From Geothrix sp. PMB-07 (GTDB lineage: Bacteria > Acidobacteriota > Holophagae > Holophagales > Holophagaceae), in contig NZ_CP132333.1 in NCBI RefSeq assembly GCF_030758935.1, positions 2,108,992-2,172,991 of the forward strand: a DNA stretch of 64,000 nucleotides. Reading direction: 5' to 3'. Under the pieces are notes generated by a model. That model was given only the letters and a program-made list of their open reading frames with translations. It had not been told where the DNA came from and made no database searches. Of this stretch, positions 35,939-44,300 are shown piece by piece (position 1 is the stretch's first letter; each line of letters begins with the position of its first letter). A program made the position numbers and the translations under genes.

Positions 35939-36805
35939 ATGGGAACTCCAATCAAGACCCTGAAGGCCCGGCTGGACAGCCTCTGTGATCGCTACGACAC
36001 CGGCGGCGCCCTGGACCGGGATCCACTCAGCGTCGTCCTCGCCTATGAGGCGCCCATGGATCGTGAGGTCGCGGCCTTCGTGGCCGCCCACCTGGCCTAC
36101 GGACGGGTGGAGCCCATGATCCGCGCCGTTCAAAGTGCCTTGGCCCCACTGGGACCCGACCCCGCGGCCTGGCTGCGAGCCCAATCCGAGCGGGACATTC
36201 AGAAAAAGCTGGATCACGCCCTGAAGGACTGGGCCTGGCGCTTCCACACCGGACCCGATCTGGCCGCCTGGCTGCTGGCCTGGAAGCGGCTCGATGCTGA
36301 AAGTGCCCAGGGGCTGGAACCCCATCTCCTGCCCCAACCGAAAAAAGGAGCGGACGAATCCCTGTCCCAGCTGGTGCAGCGCCTCCGCCTGGAATTGCCA
36401 CCGACCTACGGCGCCCGCTTTTCCCTGCCCGATCCTCTGGAAGGCGCGGCTTGCAAACGCTGGCGCATGTTCCTGCGCTGGATGGCGCGGCCCGGTTGGC
36501 CTGACCTCGGTCTCTGGGCCCACTACCCCGTGGGCAGCCTCATCATCCCCCTCGACACCCATGTGGCGCGGGTCTCCCGCTTCATCGGCCTCAGTGACCG
36601 CAGCACGCCGGATGGGAAGATGGCCCTGGAGATCACGGCCTCCCTGCGTCGCCTGGATTCGGAAGATCCCCTCCGCTACGACTTCGCCCTCAGCCACCTG
36701 GGCATCCTCGGCGACTGCCCAGGCCTGCGCCACCGCAGCACCTGCGCGGATTGCCCGCTCTATACGGTGTGTTCGGCGGGGGCCAAACCTCGGAAACGTA
36801 AATAG
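35939..36805 (+). CDS. TIGR02757/DUF2400-family protein with possible Fe-S motif
   Basis: A 288-residue protein of the DUF2400 (TIGR02757) family, recognised from PLSVVLAYEAPMDREVAAFVAA near the N-terminus, RWRMFLRWMARP and VGSLIIPLDTHVARVSRFIGL. The C-terminus has Cys-x8-Cys-x2-Cys-x5-Cys (CPGLRHRSTCADCPLYTVC), close to the 4Fe-4S loop of endonuclease III-type helix-hairpin-helix glycosylases. The central helices also resemble that fold. A DNA repair role is an inference; no biochemical activity is known to me for the family. ATG 35939 was chosen because the family begins shortly after it. Confidence 0.82.
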   Translation: MGTPIKTLKARLDSLCDRYDTGGALDRDPLSVVLAYEAPMDREVAAFVAAHLAYGRVEPMIRAVQSALAPLGPDPAAWLRAQSERDIQKKLDHALKDWAWRFHTGPDLAAWLLAWKRLDAESAQGLEPHLLPQPKKGADESLSQLVQRLRLELPPTYGARFSLPDPLEGAACKRWRMFLRWMARPGWPDLGLWAHYPVGSLIIPLDTHVARVSRFIGLSDRSTPDGKMALEITASLRRLDSEDPLRYDFALSHLGILGDCPGLRHRSTCADCPLYTVCSAGAKPRKRK

Positions 36806-36843
36806 GCGACAGCGCCCATGGAGTGGCCCCTTCGTCTGGAGGC

Positions 36844-36930
36844 AGGCCAGTGCCGACCTGTGAGCGCAAGCCGAAGGCGCGGCGCGAACGGATGGTAGGG
36901 CTGGCCCCGAAAGGGGCCGGGCTTACCACG
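36844..36930. repeat. 87-bp repeat, copy 1
   Basis: Begins AGGCCAGTGCCGACC and ends GGGCTTACCACG. It differs from copy 2 at only about two positions and contains the hairpin GGCCCC-GAAA-GGGGCC. Confidence 0.9.
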
Positions 36931-36999
36931 TGCGCGACCTAAGGGGGTCGCGGAGCAGAGCCCAGCGGGCTCTGAGGAGCGGGGACCCACTGGGAGCGT

Positions 37000-37086
37000 A
37001 GGCCAGTGCCGACCCGTGAGCGCAAGCCGAAGGCGCGGCGCGAACGGATGGTAAGGCTGGCCCCGAAAGGGGCCGGGCTTACCACG
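37000..37086. repeat. 87-bp repeat, copy 2
   Basis: Near-identical direct copy of 36844-36930, offset by 156 bp. The same GAAA-tetraloop hairpin is retained. Confidence 0.9.
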
Positions 37087-37291
37087 GCACTCGGGGGAAC
37101 GACTTAGGGCTGCTTCTTCCGATCTGACCCGGTTCATCGCACCCCGATGCATGGGGCCCGGCTTGAATTCAGCGTATCCGCGATCCGGGTCGGCACGCCA
37201 GTGCATGAGGCCTTCGCAAGCTGGCGCTGCCACTGAAAGTGGCGGATTTACGCACTCTTTTTAAGCAGCCGAAAAATCCGCCGCTCGCCCC

Positions 37292-37320
37292 TTGACACCC
37301 CTACATCTTGGGGCCATCCT
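37292..37320 (+). promoter_or_regulatory. nrdJ promoter with NrdR-box-like operator
   Basis: A consensus -35 TTGACA (37292-37297) is followed by the palindrome CCCCTACATCTTGGGG (37298-37313) and a weak -10 CATCCT (37315-37320, 17-bp spacer). The palindrome keeps the conserved core positions of the NrdR box (C-w-A-t-A-T-a-T-w-G pattern), the operator of the RNR repressor NrdR. Sitting exactly between -35 and -10, it would block polymerase when bound. Confidence 0.65.
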
Positions 37321-37451
37321 TTTCTCCCGGCACAACCCATAGAGGTCAACCTAAGTCCCTGCCCTTCCTGGGAGGGCTTTGCGCGCCTCGCGGGAAAGTT
37401 GTGTCTCCACTCCCCCTGCCTTCTCCACCCCAATCACGCCAGGACCACCCG

Positions 37452-40400
37452 ATGAAGATCGCCCGCCATTTCACCAAGGCAGGTCACGACCCCTTGGAAG
37501 GCATTCCCTTCGTCCCGCGCACCAGCCGCATTTCCAAGCTCGATGGCACCGTGGTGTTCGAGGCCAAGGATGTGATGGTGCCGGAAACCTGGTCCCAGGT
37601 GGCCGTGGACATCCTGGCGCAGAAATACTTCCGCCGGAAGGGTATTGATGCCAACAACGGCGGTGAAAAGGATGCGCGGCAGGTCTTCCACCGCCTGGCA
37701 GGCTGCTGGCGCCATTGGGGCGAGACGCACAGCTACTTCGACTCCGCCGAGGATGCCCAGGCCTTCTACGACGAACTCACGTACATGCTGGCGAACCAGA
37801 TGTGCGCGCCCAATTCGCCCCAGTGGTTCAACACCGGCCTGCACTACGCCTACGGCATCTCAGGCCCGGCCCAGGGCCACAGCTTCGTCAATCCCCTCAC
37901 CGGGCAGATGGAGAAATCCACCTCCGCCTACGAGCGCCCCCAGCCTCACGCCTGCTTCATCCAGAGCGTGGCCGACGACCTCGTCAACGAGGGCGGCATC
38001 ATGGACCTGTGGACCCGCGAGGCCCGCATCTTCAAGTACGGCTCCGGCACCGGCACCAACTTCTCCAAGGTGCGCGGCTCCGAGGAACCCCTCTCCGGCG
38101 GCGGCCGCAGCTCGGGCCTGATGAGCTTCCTGGCCGTGGGCGACCGCGCCGCGGGTGCCATCAAGAGCGGCGGCACCACGCGCCGTGCCGCCAAGATGGT
38201 CTGCCTCGACCTCGACCATCCCGACATCGAAGCCTTCATCGACTGGAAGGTCACGGAAGAGCGCAAGGTGGCCATGATCGCCGCGGGTAGCGCTGTGGTG
38301 CGCCGCCATTGGGACGCCATCTGCAAATCCGTGGAGGGCTCCACCACCAAGGATGCCGATCCACTCACCAACGAAGCGCTCCGCAAGGCCCTGGCCCGCG
38401 CCAAGCGCGAGGGCGTGCCTGCAGCGTTCCTGACCCAGTGCCTGGGCCGCCTGGCCGAGGGTGATTTCGCCCGTGACCTGCAGGGCTACGACACGTCCTG
38501 GGATGGCGAAGGCTACCTCACCGTGGGCGGCATGAACTCCAACAACTCAGTGCGCGTGCCCGACGCTTTCATGCGCGCCCTCGAGATGGACGGCGACTGG
38601 GAACTGAAGCGCCGCATCGACGGGAAGGCCTGCAAGAAGCTGCGCGCCAAAGATCTCTGGGAGAAGGTGAACCGCGCCGCCTGGGCTTGCGCCGACCCCG
38701 GCATCCAGTTCAACACCACCATCAATGACTGGCACACCTGCCCCGAAGACGGCCCCATCAACGCGAGCAATCCCTGCTCCGAGTACATGTTCCTGGATGA
38801 CACGGCCTGCAACCTGGCCTCGCTGAATCTCTGCACCTTCCTCACGGAAGATGGCGGGTTCGACCTGACGGGCTACCGCCATGCCATCCGCCTCTGGACG
38901 GTGGTGCTGGAAATCAGCGTGCTCATGGCCCAGTTCCCCAGCGATTCCATCGCCAAGCTCAGCTATGAGTTCCGCACCCTGGGCCTGGGCTACGCCAACC
39001 TCGGCGCCATGCTCATGCGCATGGGCATCCCCTATGACAGCGTGGAGGGCACCCAGTGGTGCGCTTCGCTGACCGCCATCCTCACGGGCGACGCCTACGC
39101 CGCCAGCGCCGAGATGGCACGGGAGCTGGGCCCCTTCCCCGGCTACCAGAAGAACGCCCAGCACATGCTGCGGGTCATCCGCAACCACCGCCGGGCCGCC
39201 TACAACGCGCCTGCCTCCGAATACGAGCAGCTCTCCATCCGCCCCCAGGGCCTGCATGGTGCAGGCGTGCCCAAGCGCATCACCGATGCGGCCCGCGAAA
39301 GCTGGGACACGGCCCTCACCTACGGCGAGCAGTGGGGCTACCGCAACGCCCAGGTGAGTGTGCTGGCCCCCACGGGCACCATCGGCCTGCTCATGGACTG
39401 TGACACCACGGGCGTCGAGCCCGACTTCGCCCTGGTGAAGTTCAAGAAACTGGCGGGCGGCGGCTACTTCAAGCTGGTGAACCGCGCCATTCCCGAGGCC
39501 ATGGCCCGCCTGGGCTACACGCCGGATCAGATCCACGACATCGAGCGCCACGTGGTGGGCTGGCTGCAGATCACCGAGGAGACCCCCGGCATCACCCGCA
39601 GCATGCTCAAGGGCGCGGGCTGGGCCGAGGAGGAGATCGCCCTGGTGGAGCAGAAACTCCCCACGGCCTTCGACCCCGCCTTCGCCATCGACACCGACCG
39701 CCTGAAGAAGGATTTCAGCGCCGAGCAGGTGGAAACCTTCCTGCTGGCCCTCAGCGGCACCATGACCGTGGAAGGTGCGCCGCACCTCAAGGATGAGCAT
39801 CTGCCCATCTTTGACTGCGCCAACCGCTGCGGCCGCACGGGCAAGCGCTACATCGCCCCCATGGGCCACCTGCGCATGATGGGTGCCGCCCAGCCCTTCC
39901 TCAGCGGGGCCATCAGCAAGACCATCAACCTGCCCGCCGAGGCCACCGTGCCGGAGATCGGCGGCATTTATGAAGCCAGCTGGCAGCTCATGCTGAAGGC
40001 GGTGGCCCTCTACCGCGATGGCTCCAAGATGAGCCAGGCCATGGCCACCAACCTGGATCTGCTGGATGGCGCGGACACCCTGCTGGACGACTCCGCCACC
40101 GCCACCGAGAAGGCCCCGGCCGTGGCCCAGGCCCTCACGCAGCAGCTGGTGCGCACCTACCGCCGCCGCATGCCCAACCGCCGCGGCGGCTACACCCAGA
40201 GCGCCACCATCGGCGGCACCAAGCTCTACCTCCGCACCGGTGAATACGAGGACGGCAGCCTCGGCGAGATCTTCCTCGACATCCACCGCGAAGGCGCCGC
40301 CCTGCGCGCCATCCTCAACTGCTTCGCCATCGCCGTGAGCATGGGCCTGCAGCACGGCGTGCCCCTGGAAGAGTTCTGCGACGCCTTCCTGTTCACGCGC

Positions 40401-40844
40401 TTCGAGCCCGGCGGCATGGTGGCTGGCAGTGACACCATCAAGCTGAGCACCAGCCTCATCGACTTTGTGTTCCGCGAACTGGCCATCAGCTACCTGGGCC
40501 GCTACGACCTGGCCCACGTGGATCCCGAGCAGCTCATCAACGCCACCACGGGCCTGCGTCCCGGCAGCCAGGCGCCCAACCTCGTGGCCGCCATGCCCGC
40601 GCTGCCTACGGGCACGCCCCTGCCCTTCCCCGAGGGGCCAGTGGCTGGCGCCTCAGCCTCGCCCGCGCCCGAGCCCGTGCTCGTGGGCACAACGGGGGGC
40701 CGGGCCACGGTCAGCGCCGCGCAGGCCGCCCGCGAGAAGGGCTACACCGGCGACCCCTGCCCCGAATGCGGCCACCTCACCCTGGTGCGCAACGGCGCCT
40801 GCATGAAGTGCCAGACCTGCGGCGCCACCACGGGCTGCAGCTAA
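37452..40844 (+). CDS. nrdJ: Class II (adenosylcobalamin-dependent) ribonucleotide reductase
   Basis: A 1130-residue enzyme reducing ribonucleotides to deoxyribonucleotides with a B12-derived radical, needing no oxygen. The N-terminal NrdJ region has MCAPNSPQWFNTGLHYAYGI. The active-site barrel has NPCSEYMFLDDTACNLASLNL with the conserved Cys, and SVLAPTGTIGLLMDCDTTG. The C-terminal extension ends with a Cys-rich tail, CPECGH and CMKCQTCGATTGC, that re-reduces the active site and may bind zinc. ATG 37452 has AGGA at 7 nt. It carries its own promoter with a NrdR-like operator and its own terminator, so it is monocistronic. Confidence 0.94.
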   Translation: MKIARHFTKAGHDPLEGIPFVPRTSRISKLDGTVVFEAKDVMVPETWSQVAVDILAQKYFRRKGIDANNGGEKDARQVFHRLAGCWRHWGETHSYFDSAEDAQAFYDELTYMLANQMCAPNSPQWFNTGLHYAYGISGPAQGHSFVNPLTGQMEKSTSAYERPQPHACFIQSVADDLVNEGGIMDLWTREARIFKYGSGTGTNFSKVRGSEEPLSGGGRSSGLMSFLAVGDRAAGAIKSGGTTRRAAKMVCLDLDHPDIEAFIDWKVTEERKVAMIAAGSAVVRRHWDAICKSVEGSTTKDADPLTNEALRKALARAKREGVPAAFLTQCLGRLAEGDFARDLQGYDTSWDGEGYLTVGGMNSNNSVRVPDAFMRALEMDGDWELKRRIDGKACKKLRAKDLWEKVNRAAWACADPGIQFNTTINDWHTCPEDGPINASNPCSEYMFLDDTACNLASLNLCTFLTEDGGFDLTGYRHAIRLWTVVLEISVLMAQFPSDSIAKLSYEFRTLGLGYANLGAMLMRMGIPYDSVEGTQWCASLTAILTGDAYAASAEMARELGPFPGYQKNAQHMLRVIRNHRRAAYNAPASEYEQLSIRPQGLHGAGVPKRITDAARESWDTALTYGEQWGYRNAQVSVLAPTGTIGLLMDCDTTGVEPDFALVKFKKLAGGGYFKLVNRAIPEAMARLGYTPDQIHDIERHVVGWLQITEETPGITRSMLKGAGWAEEEIALVEQKLPTAFDPAFAIDTDRLKKDFSAEQVETFLLALSGTMTVEGAPHLKDEHLPIFDCANRCGRTGKRYIAPMGHLRMMGAAQPFLSGAISKTINLPAEATVPEIGGIYEASWQLMLKAVALYRDGSKMSQAMATNLDLLDGADTLLDDSATATEKAPAVAQALTQQLVRTYRRRMPNRRGGYTQSATIGGTKLYLRTGEYEDGSLGEIFLDIHREGAALRAILNCFAIAVSMGLQHGVPLEEFCDAFLFTRFEPGGMVAGSDTIKLSTSLIDFVFRELAISYLGRYDLAHVDPEQLINATTGLRPGSQAPNLVAAMPALPTGTPLPFPEGPVAGASASPAPEPVLVGTTGGRATVSAAQAAREKGYTGDPCPECGHLTLVRNGACMKCQTCGATTGCS

Positions 40845-40868
40845 CGGCCATCGAAACCCATTGAGTGC

Positions 40869-40896
40869 AAAAGGGCGGGAGTCATCCCGCCCTTTT
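40869..40896 (+). terminator. Rho-independent terminator of nrdJ
   Basis: Perfect 12-bp stem AAAAGGGCGGGA (40869-40880) with TCCCGCCCTTTT (40885-40896), tetraloop GTCA, ending in a four-T run. Confidence 0.85.
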
Positions 40897-40926
40897 CATC
40901 TGTGTTCATCCGCGTTTATCCGTGGC
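40897..40926. repeat. ATCTGTGTTCATCCG-type intergenic phrase
   Basis: CATCTGTGTTCATCCGCGTT followed by TATCCGTGGC, AT-rich and with an internal TTCATCCG/TTTATCCG period, lies directly after the nrdJ terminator. It resembles the CACAGATT palindrome at 11446 in wording and differs from the local base composition. Confidence 0.45.
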
Positions 40927-40957
40927 TCATCTTTCCTTCTCGTCGGAAGATGAAGCC

Positions 40958-41719
40958 ATGCCTGACCCCCTGGATCCCACCACCCTCGACCTCGGCTCCG
41001 ATCCCGAGCTGGGTCCTCTGCTGTCGGCCCATCCCGACATCGAGCCCCTGCGCTTCCGCGACGGGGAGCGGCTGGTGGTGGAGGGGGAGGATTCCCAGGA
41101 TCTCTACATCCTGCTGAGGGGCGCCCTGGTGGTGGAGAAGGTCCTGCCCGATGGCACCCAGCGCCCTCTGGCCCAGTTGGAGTGTCGACCGCAGGCCCCG
41201 GTCATCATCGGTGAGATGGCCTATTTCGGAGCCCAGCGCCGCACGGCCACGGTGCGCGCCGTGGGCAGCTGCCAAGCCCTGCACCTGAAGCCGAGCCACC
41301 TGGATGCCATCATGGCGGGCTTCCCAGGGCTCACCCGCATCCTCTGCCGCCAGTTCACGGCCCGGCTCTCGGAGGCCAATCAAGAGCTGCGCGATCTGAG
41401 GGCCCGCTTCGATCTGGCCGCCCATCCGCGCATGGCCCAGCCCGGCGAAGTGCTCCTGGAAACAGGTGAGCCCGCCCACGCCCTATTCCAACTCACGATG
41501 GGCTCCGTCCGGGTGGACGAGGGGATGACGAGTCGCGTTGTCCGCGCTGAGGATCTACCCGAGGGTTTCCTCGGCCTGGAGGCCTTCCTGCGCGGCATCC
41601 CACATCCATTCACCGCCACCGTCGAAGAGCCCTGCTTCCTGGCTGTGATCGAAGCCGAACGCCGCGAGGCCTTCCTCCGCAGCTATCCGGGCCTGGTGAT
41701 CAGGCTCCTCCAGTCCTAG
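40958..41719 (+). CDS. Cyclic-nucleotide-binding-domain protein
   Basis: A 253-residue cytoplasmic protein with a cNMP-binding fold at about residues 15-125 (RLVVEGEDSQDLYILLRGAL, IIGEMAYFGAQRRTATVRA). The phosphate-binding cassette-like segment GEMAYFGAQRRTATV has the family's G-E and R-x-A-x-V pattern. A second, degenerate beta-roll may span 145-250 (PGEVLLETGEPAHALFQL). There is no HTH, membrane or catalytic domain, so it is not a CRP regulator. Whether it binds cAMP or c-di-GMP is not evident. The frame extends upstream; ATG 40958 is the first plausible start after the nrdJ terminator. Confidence 0.8.
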   Translation: MPDPLDPTTLDLGSDPELGPLLSAHPDIEPLRFRDGERLVVEGEDSQDLYILLRGALVVEKVLPDGTQRPLAQLECRPQAPVIIGEMAYFGAQRRTATVRAVGSCQALHLKPSHLDAIMAGFPGLTRILCRQFTARLSEANQELRDLRARFDLAAHPRMAQPGEVLLETGEPAHALFQLTMGSVRVDEGMTSRVVRAEDLPEGFLGLEAFLRGIPHPFTATVEEPCFLAVIEAERREAFLRSYPGLVIRLLQS

Positions 41720-41909
41720 GCATTTGGTCACAACTGGAAAACGGAAGGCAGGCTCTGTGGGACGGGCCTCCTGGACCCTCCCTTGCCATGGCCAGGAAAA
41801 ATAACGGCATTGGACCGCTTGCCGATAAGACCGTGAAAACCATTAAGGCTTTTCAGAACACCGCGTTTCGCAATACTCAACCCAGGTCAATCCGACCACG
41901 GTGAAATCC

Positions 41910-42212
41910 ATGGAGTTCGTCCACATCAAGGATCCTTCAGGCATGGGGAGCTGGCTCCTCATCCTGGGATGTCCCCTGAAGGCCTCCCACCAGCTGCGAG
42001 ATGAGGCGCGGCACCTGTCCGGCCCCACCTTCGCCACCTGCGCCGAATGCATTCATCAGGCCGGTGCCTGCTTCGAGAACCGCGACCCGGACCTGGACTG
42101 GAGCCTGGGTGCCTACCCTGAGCAGCTGCAATGCGGGTATTGCCATGGCGCCGAGGAAGGCCAGGAAGCCGAAGTTGAAGCCATCATCCAAAGCAGTTGG
42201 AAGGTGGGCTAG
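41910..42212 (+). CDS. Small Cys-rich protein, possible zinc binding
   Basis: A 100-residue protein starting MEFVHIKDPSGMGSW. It has two paired-Cys motifs, ATCAEC near residue 45 and QCGYCHG near 81, plus an intervening Cys (GACFEN), which together could coordinate zinc or an Fe-S cluster. No family is recognised. A GTG three codons upstream (41901) is another start. The last four bases overlap the end of convergent nudC. The 190 bp upstream (41720-41909) contain no gene or clear promoter that I can see. An opposing frame in the same DNA lacks any domain and is treated as a shadow. Confidence 0.6.
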   Translation: MEFVHIKDPSGMGSWLLILGCPLKASHQLRDEARHLSGPTFATCAECIHQAGACFENRDPDLDWSLGAYPEQLQCGYCHGAEEGQEAEVEAIIQSSWKVG

Positions 42213-42967
42213 GAGGCCGCTCCTGGCTCATGCCAGGGATGGCCCAAGGCCGCATCGATCATCCAACGTGCAATGCTGATGGGGCTGGGCAAGGGAGGCA
42301 TCTCCTCCTTCCCGAACCAGCGGGCATCTTCCAGTTCGCTGGGATCGGGCCGCAGGTCGCCATCGAGGTATTCGGCCGTGAAGCCCACCATGAGGCCGTT
42401 GGGGAAAGGCCAGGGCTGGCTGCCAAAGTAGCGCAGGTGCTGGATGCGGATGCCCAGTTCTTCCGCCACCTCCCGGTGCACGCACTGCTCCAGGGATTCG
42501 CCGGGCTCTGCGAACCCCGCCACGGCGCTGTAGACGCCGGGCTTGAAATGCGGTGATCGGGCGAGGGCCCACTGGCGCCGCTCACCCTCGCCCCGGTGGA
42601 TGAGCACGATGATGGCGATGGCATTGGAGGGGAACACCGTGCGGCCACAGGCCGGACAGCGCCGCCCCTGCCCCTCGCCCGGTTCCAGGGCCGTGGCACA
42701 CCCCCCGCAGAACCGGTGGCCCTCCTCCCATTCCAGCCACTGGTGCGCCCGTCCGGCCTGAAGCCAGTCCTCCTGGGCCATCCGGGGATGGGCGTCGCGC
42801 AGACCCAAGGCCTCCACCCCTGGAGGGAGGGGTTGCTCGGGAGAGACCCGCTGGGCCAGCCATCCCTCTGGCAGCCGAAGGCTGGTCAACGTTGGGAGGT
42901 CCGCCGGCAGGGCCTCGAAAGGCAGCCAGAGCCGGTTTTCCTGAAACACCATGCGCCTGTCGTTCAT
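42209..42967 (-). CDS. nudC: NADH pyrophosphatase / NAD-decapping Nudix enzyme
   Basis: A 252-residue NudC. The zinc ribbon uses Cys87, Cys90, Cys104 and Cys107 (FCGGC and CPACGR). It is followed by the Nudix box GFAEPGESLEQCVHREVAEELGI and then the NADH-specific motif SQPWPFP. This combination is diagnostic: it cleaves NAD(H) to NMN(H) and AMP and removes NAD caps from RNA. GAGG lies 5 nt before ATG 42967; a GTG two codons earlier is possible. It is monocistronic and convergent with the small Cys-rich gene. Confidence 0.93.
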   Translation of the reverse strand: MNDRRMVFQENRLWLPFEALPADLPTLTSLRLPEGWLAQRVSPEQPLPPGVEALGLRDAHPRMAQEDWLQAGRAHQWLEWEEGHRFCGGCATALEPGEGQGRRCPACGRTVFPSNAIAIIVLIHRGEGERRQWALARSPHFKPGVYSAVAGFAEPGESLEQCVHREVAEELGIRIQHLRYFGSQPWPFPNGLMVGFTAEYLDGDLRPDPSELEDARWFGKEEMPPLPSPISIARWMIDAALGHPWHEPGAAS

Positions 42968-43081
42968 TCCCACCTCGGCCCTTCCAGCCTAGCCAGGGTT
43001 TGGCGCTGCAGGCAGGTGGGCGACCGCCCTTCCACCCATAAACCGGAGCCTCGCCTGCCCGTAGGCTGGCAAGGAGCCCCC

Positions 43082-43780
43082 ATGCCTTCGAACATGACCC
43101 ATGCCCGGATGGCGGGCCTGCTCTATCTGGTGGTGGTGCTGACCGGCTTCTTCAGCCTCGCCTACGTCCCTTCGCAGACCCTGGTTCCTGGAGACGCCGC
43201 CGGGACGCTGAACCGCATCGCATCTTCCGAATCGCTATTCCGCCTGGGCATCGCGGCGGGCTTTCTGTGTTACCTGGCCTTCCTCTTGCTCCCTTTCCCG
43301 CTCTACAGGCTGCTTAGCCCAGTCCACAACGGCGCCGCCCTCCTCATGGTCGCCTTCGTGCTGGTGAGCACCCCCATCTCCTTCCTCACCCTCACTCACA
43401 AGCTCAACATCGTGTCGTTCCTGGGGGAAGGTGGGCGCCTCGGGACGCTCCGCGGAGAGCAGCTGCAAACCCAGGTGATGCTGTCACTGGAGGCCTACCG
43501 GAACGGTGTGCTGCTCGCCAAGATCTTCTGGGGCCTCTGGCTGCTGCCCTTCGGCTACCTCGTCTACAAGTCCCGCCTGCTCCCCAGGGTTCTGGGCCTG
43601 TTGCTCATGGCGGGGTGCTTCGGCTACCTGATCGATGTCTTCGCCCGGGTGCTGGCGCACGGATACGCTGGGAGCCGCCTGGCAGCCTTCATTCCGATGC
43701 CCGGTTCTCTCGGTGAGATCAGCATCTGCCTGTGGCTTCTGATCGTGGGCGCCCGGGAATCAGCGCGCGCCGCGGGCTGA
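43082..43780 (+). CDS. DUF4386-family membrane protein
   Basis: A 232-residue integral membrane protein with about six hydrophobic helices (for example residues 10-30, 52-77, 82-103, 135-165, 172-195, 200-225). The N-terminal ARMAGLLYLVVVLTGFFSLAYVPS and GVLLAKIFWGLWLLPFGYLVYKS are characteristic of DUF4386. Function unknown. AGGAG precedes the ATG at 43082 by about 5 nt. The gene is divergent from nudC and convergent with the decayed MoaD-like gene. Confidence 0.8.
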   Translation: MPSNMTHARMAGLLYLVVVLTGFFSLAYVPSQTLVPGDAAGTLNRIASSESLFRLGIAAGFLCYLAFLLLPFPLYRLLSPVHNGAALLMVAFVLVSTPISFLTLTHKLNIVSFLGEGGRLGTLRGEQLQTQVMLSLEAYRNGVLLAKIFWGLWLLPFGYLVYKSRLLPRVLGLLLMAGCFGYLIDVFARVLAHGYAGSRLAAFIPMPGSLGEISICLWLLIVGARESARAAG

Positions 43781-43846
43781 GGCCCGATCACACGAACAGC
43801 AGGGCATGAACCGGTGGCAGATGTTCGGCGAACGTGAGCCAGTTCT

Positions 43847-44104
43847 GACAGGGCCTGCATGACAAAGCCTTCCCCGGCCGGGGACACCGGATCGCTGAGC
43901 CCCTGCCGTTCGCTGATGGGCACTCCGTCCACATAGATCGCCATGTGAACCCTCGGGGCGCCGTGCTCATCCAGCACGTAATCGCGGAGCTTCGGATAAC
44001 CCGCAAAGGCCGCTTCCAGGCTTCCCGCACCGTGCTGCCCATCGCCCGCCGGGCGGACAGGCCACATGACGCTGGAGGTTGCGGGTGAATGAGACATGAG
44101 GCAT
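43847..44104 (-). pseudogene. Degenerate MoaD/ThiS-like sulfur-carrier gene
   Basis: Homology to MoaD/ThiS-type proteins is scattered over three frames. MPHVSFTRNLQRHVACPP starts at 44104 in one frame. GSTVREA lies in a second. A long third-frame segment contains AAFAGYPKLRDYVLDEHG, HMAIYVDGVPISERQGLSDP and VMQALS. Single-base indels at about 44050 and about 44030 would rejoin them. The expected Gly-Gly terminus after VMQALS is missing, replaced by SELAHVRR. The gene is therefore broken both internally and at its functional end. It may represent real decay or, less likely, base errors. The intact moaD at 23072 is a different type. Confidence 0.65.
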
Positions 44105-44232
44105 GGGCGTTCGGAGGAATGCGCAAAAGAGCAGCGCCCCATGATGTTTGTCAAGACAGACGATGTTCAGGCCCGCCCTCCCTCCGTGTGCCCCATCTGT
44201 CGAATCAATCCGAGCGGCCACCGGTCAGCCTT

Positions 44233-44261
44233 TTGGCCCCTGGCCGGAAAAAGCCTATAAT
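44233..44261 (+). promoter_or_regulatory. Strong predicted promoter of the EF-hand gene
   Basis: TTGGCC (44233-44238), 17-bp spacer, perfect TATAAT (44256-44261). Transcription would start near 44268, 33 nt before the ATG at 44301. Confidence 0.7.
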
Positions 44262-44300
44262 GAACGTTGTCACTAGACCCTTTTACCTCAGGGGGCACCG

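Larger units (their letters stand above)
36806..37451. other. 645-bp non-coding stretch with structured repeats before nrdJ
   Basis: No convincing gene lies here. It holds two 87-bp repeat copies separated by 69 bp of further hairpins: CGCGACC/GGTCGCG around 36934, and CAGAGCCC-AGC-GGGCTCTG near 36955. Downstream are a small hairpin GCCACT-GAA-AGTGGC (37229-37243) and a longer inverted repeat GGCGGATTT (37241-37249) with AAATCCGCC (37274-37282). The nrdJ promoter starts at 37292 and its untranslated leader of about 120 nt runs to 37451. The stretch could encode a structured RNA or be a decayed non-autonomous element. Confidence 0.6.

Noticed and set aside
36844-37086. Possible CRISPR (two near-identical repeats)
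   Set aside because: Units are 87 bp, only two copies, spacing of 69 bp and no cas genes.
37226-37243. GCCACTG upstream of nrdJ, suggestive of a cobalamin riboswitch
   Set aside because: It forms a simple hairpin GCCACT-GAA-AGTGGC and lies upstream of the promoter; the B12-box and other core elements are missing.
38547-40517. Long antisense frame (656 codons) inside nrdJ
   Set aside because: Same GC-driven shadow pattern, His/Gly/Ala-rich and without recognisable motifs.
41937-42191. Minus-strand frame opposite the small Cys-rich gene
   Set aside because: No ribosome site and low-complexity content; the plus-strand frame has paired Cys motifs.
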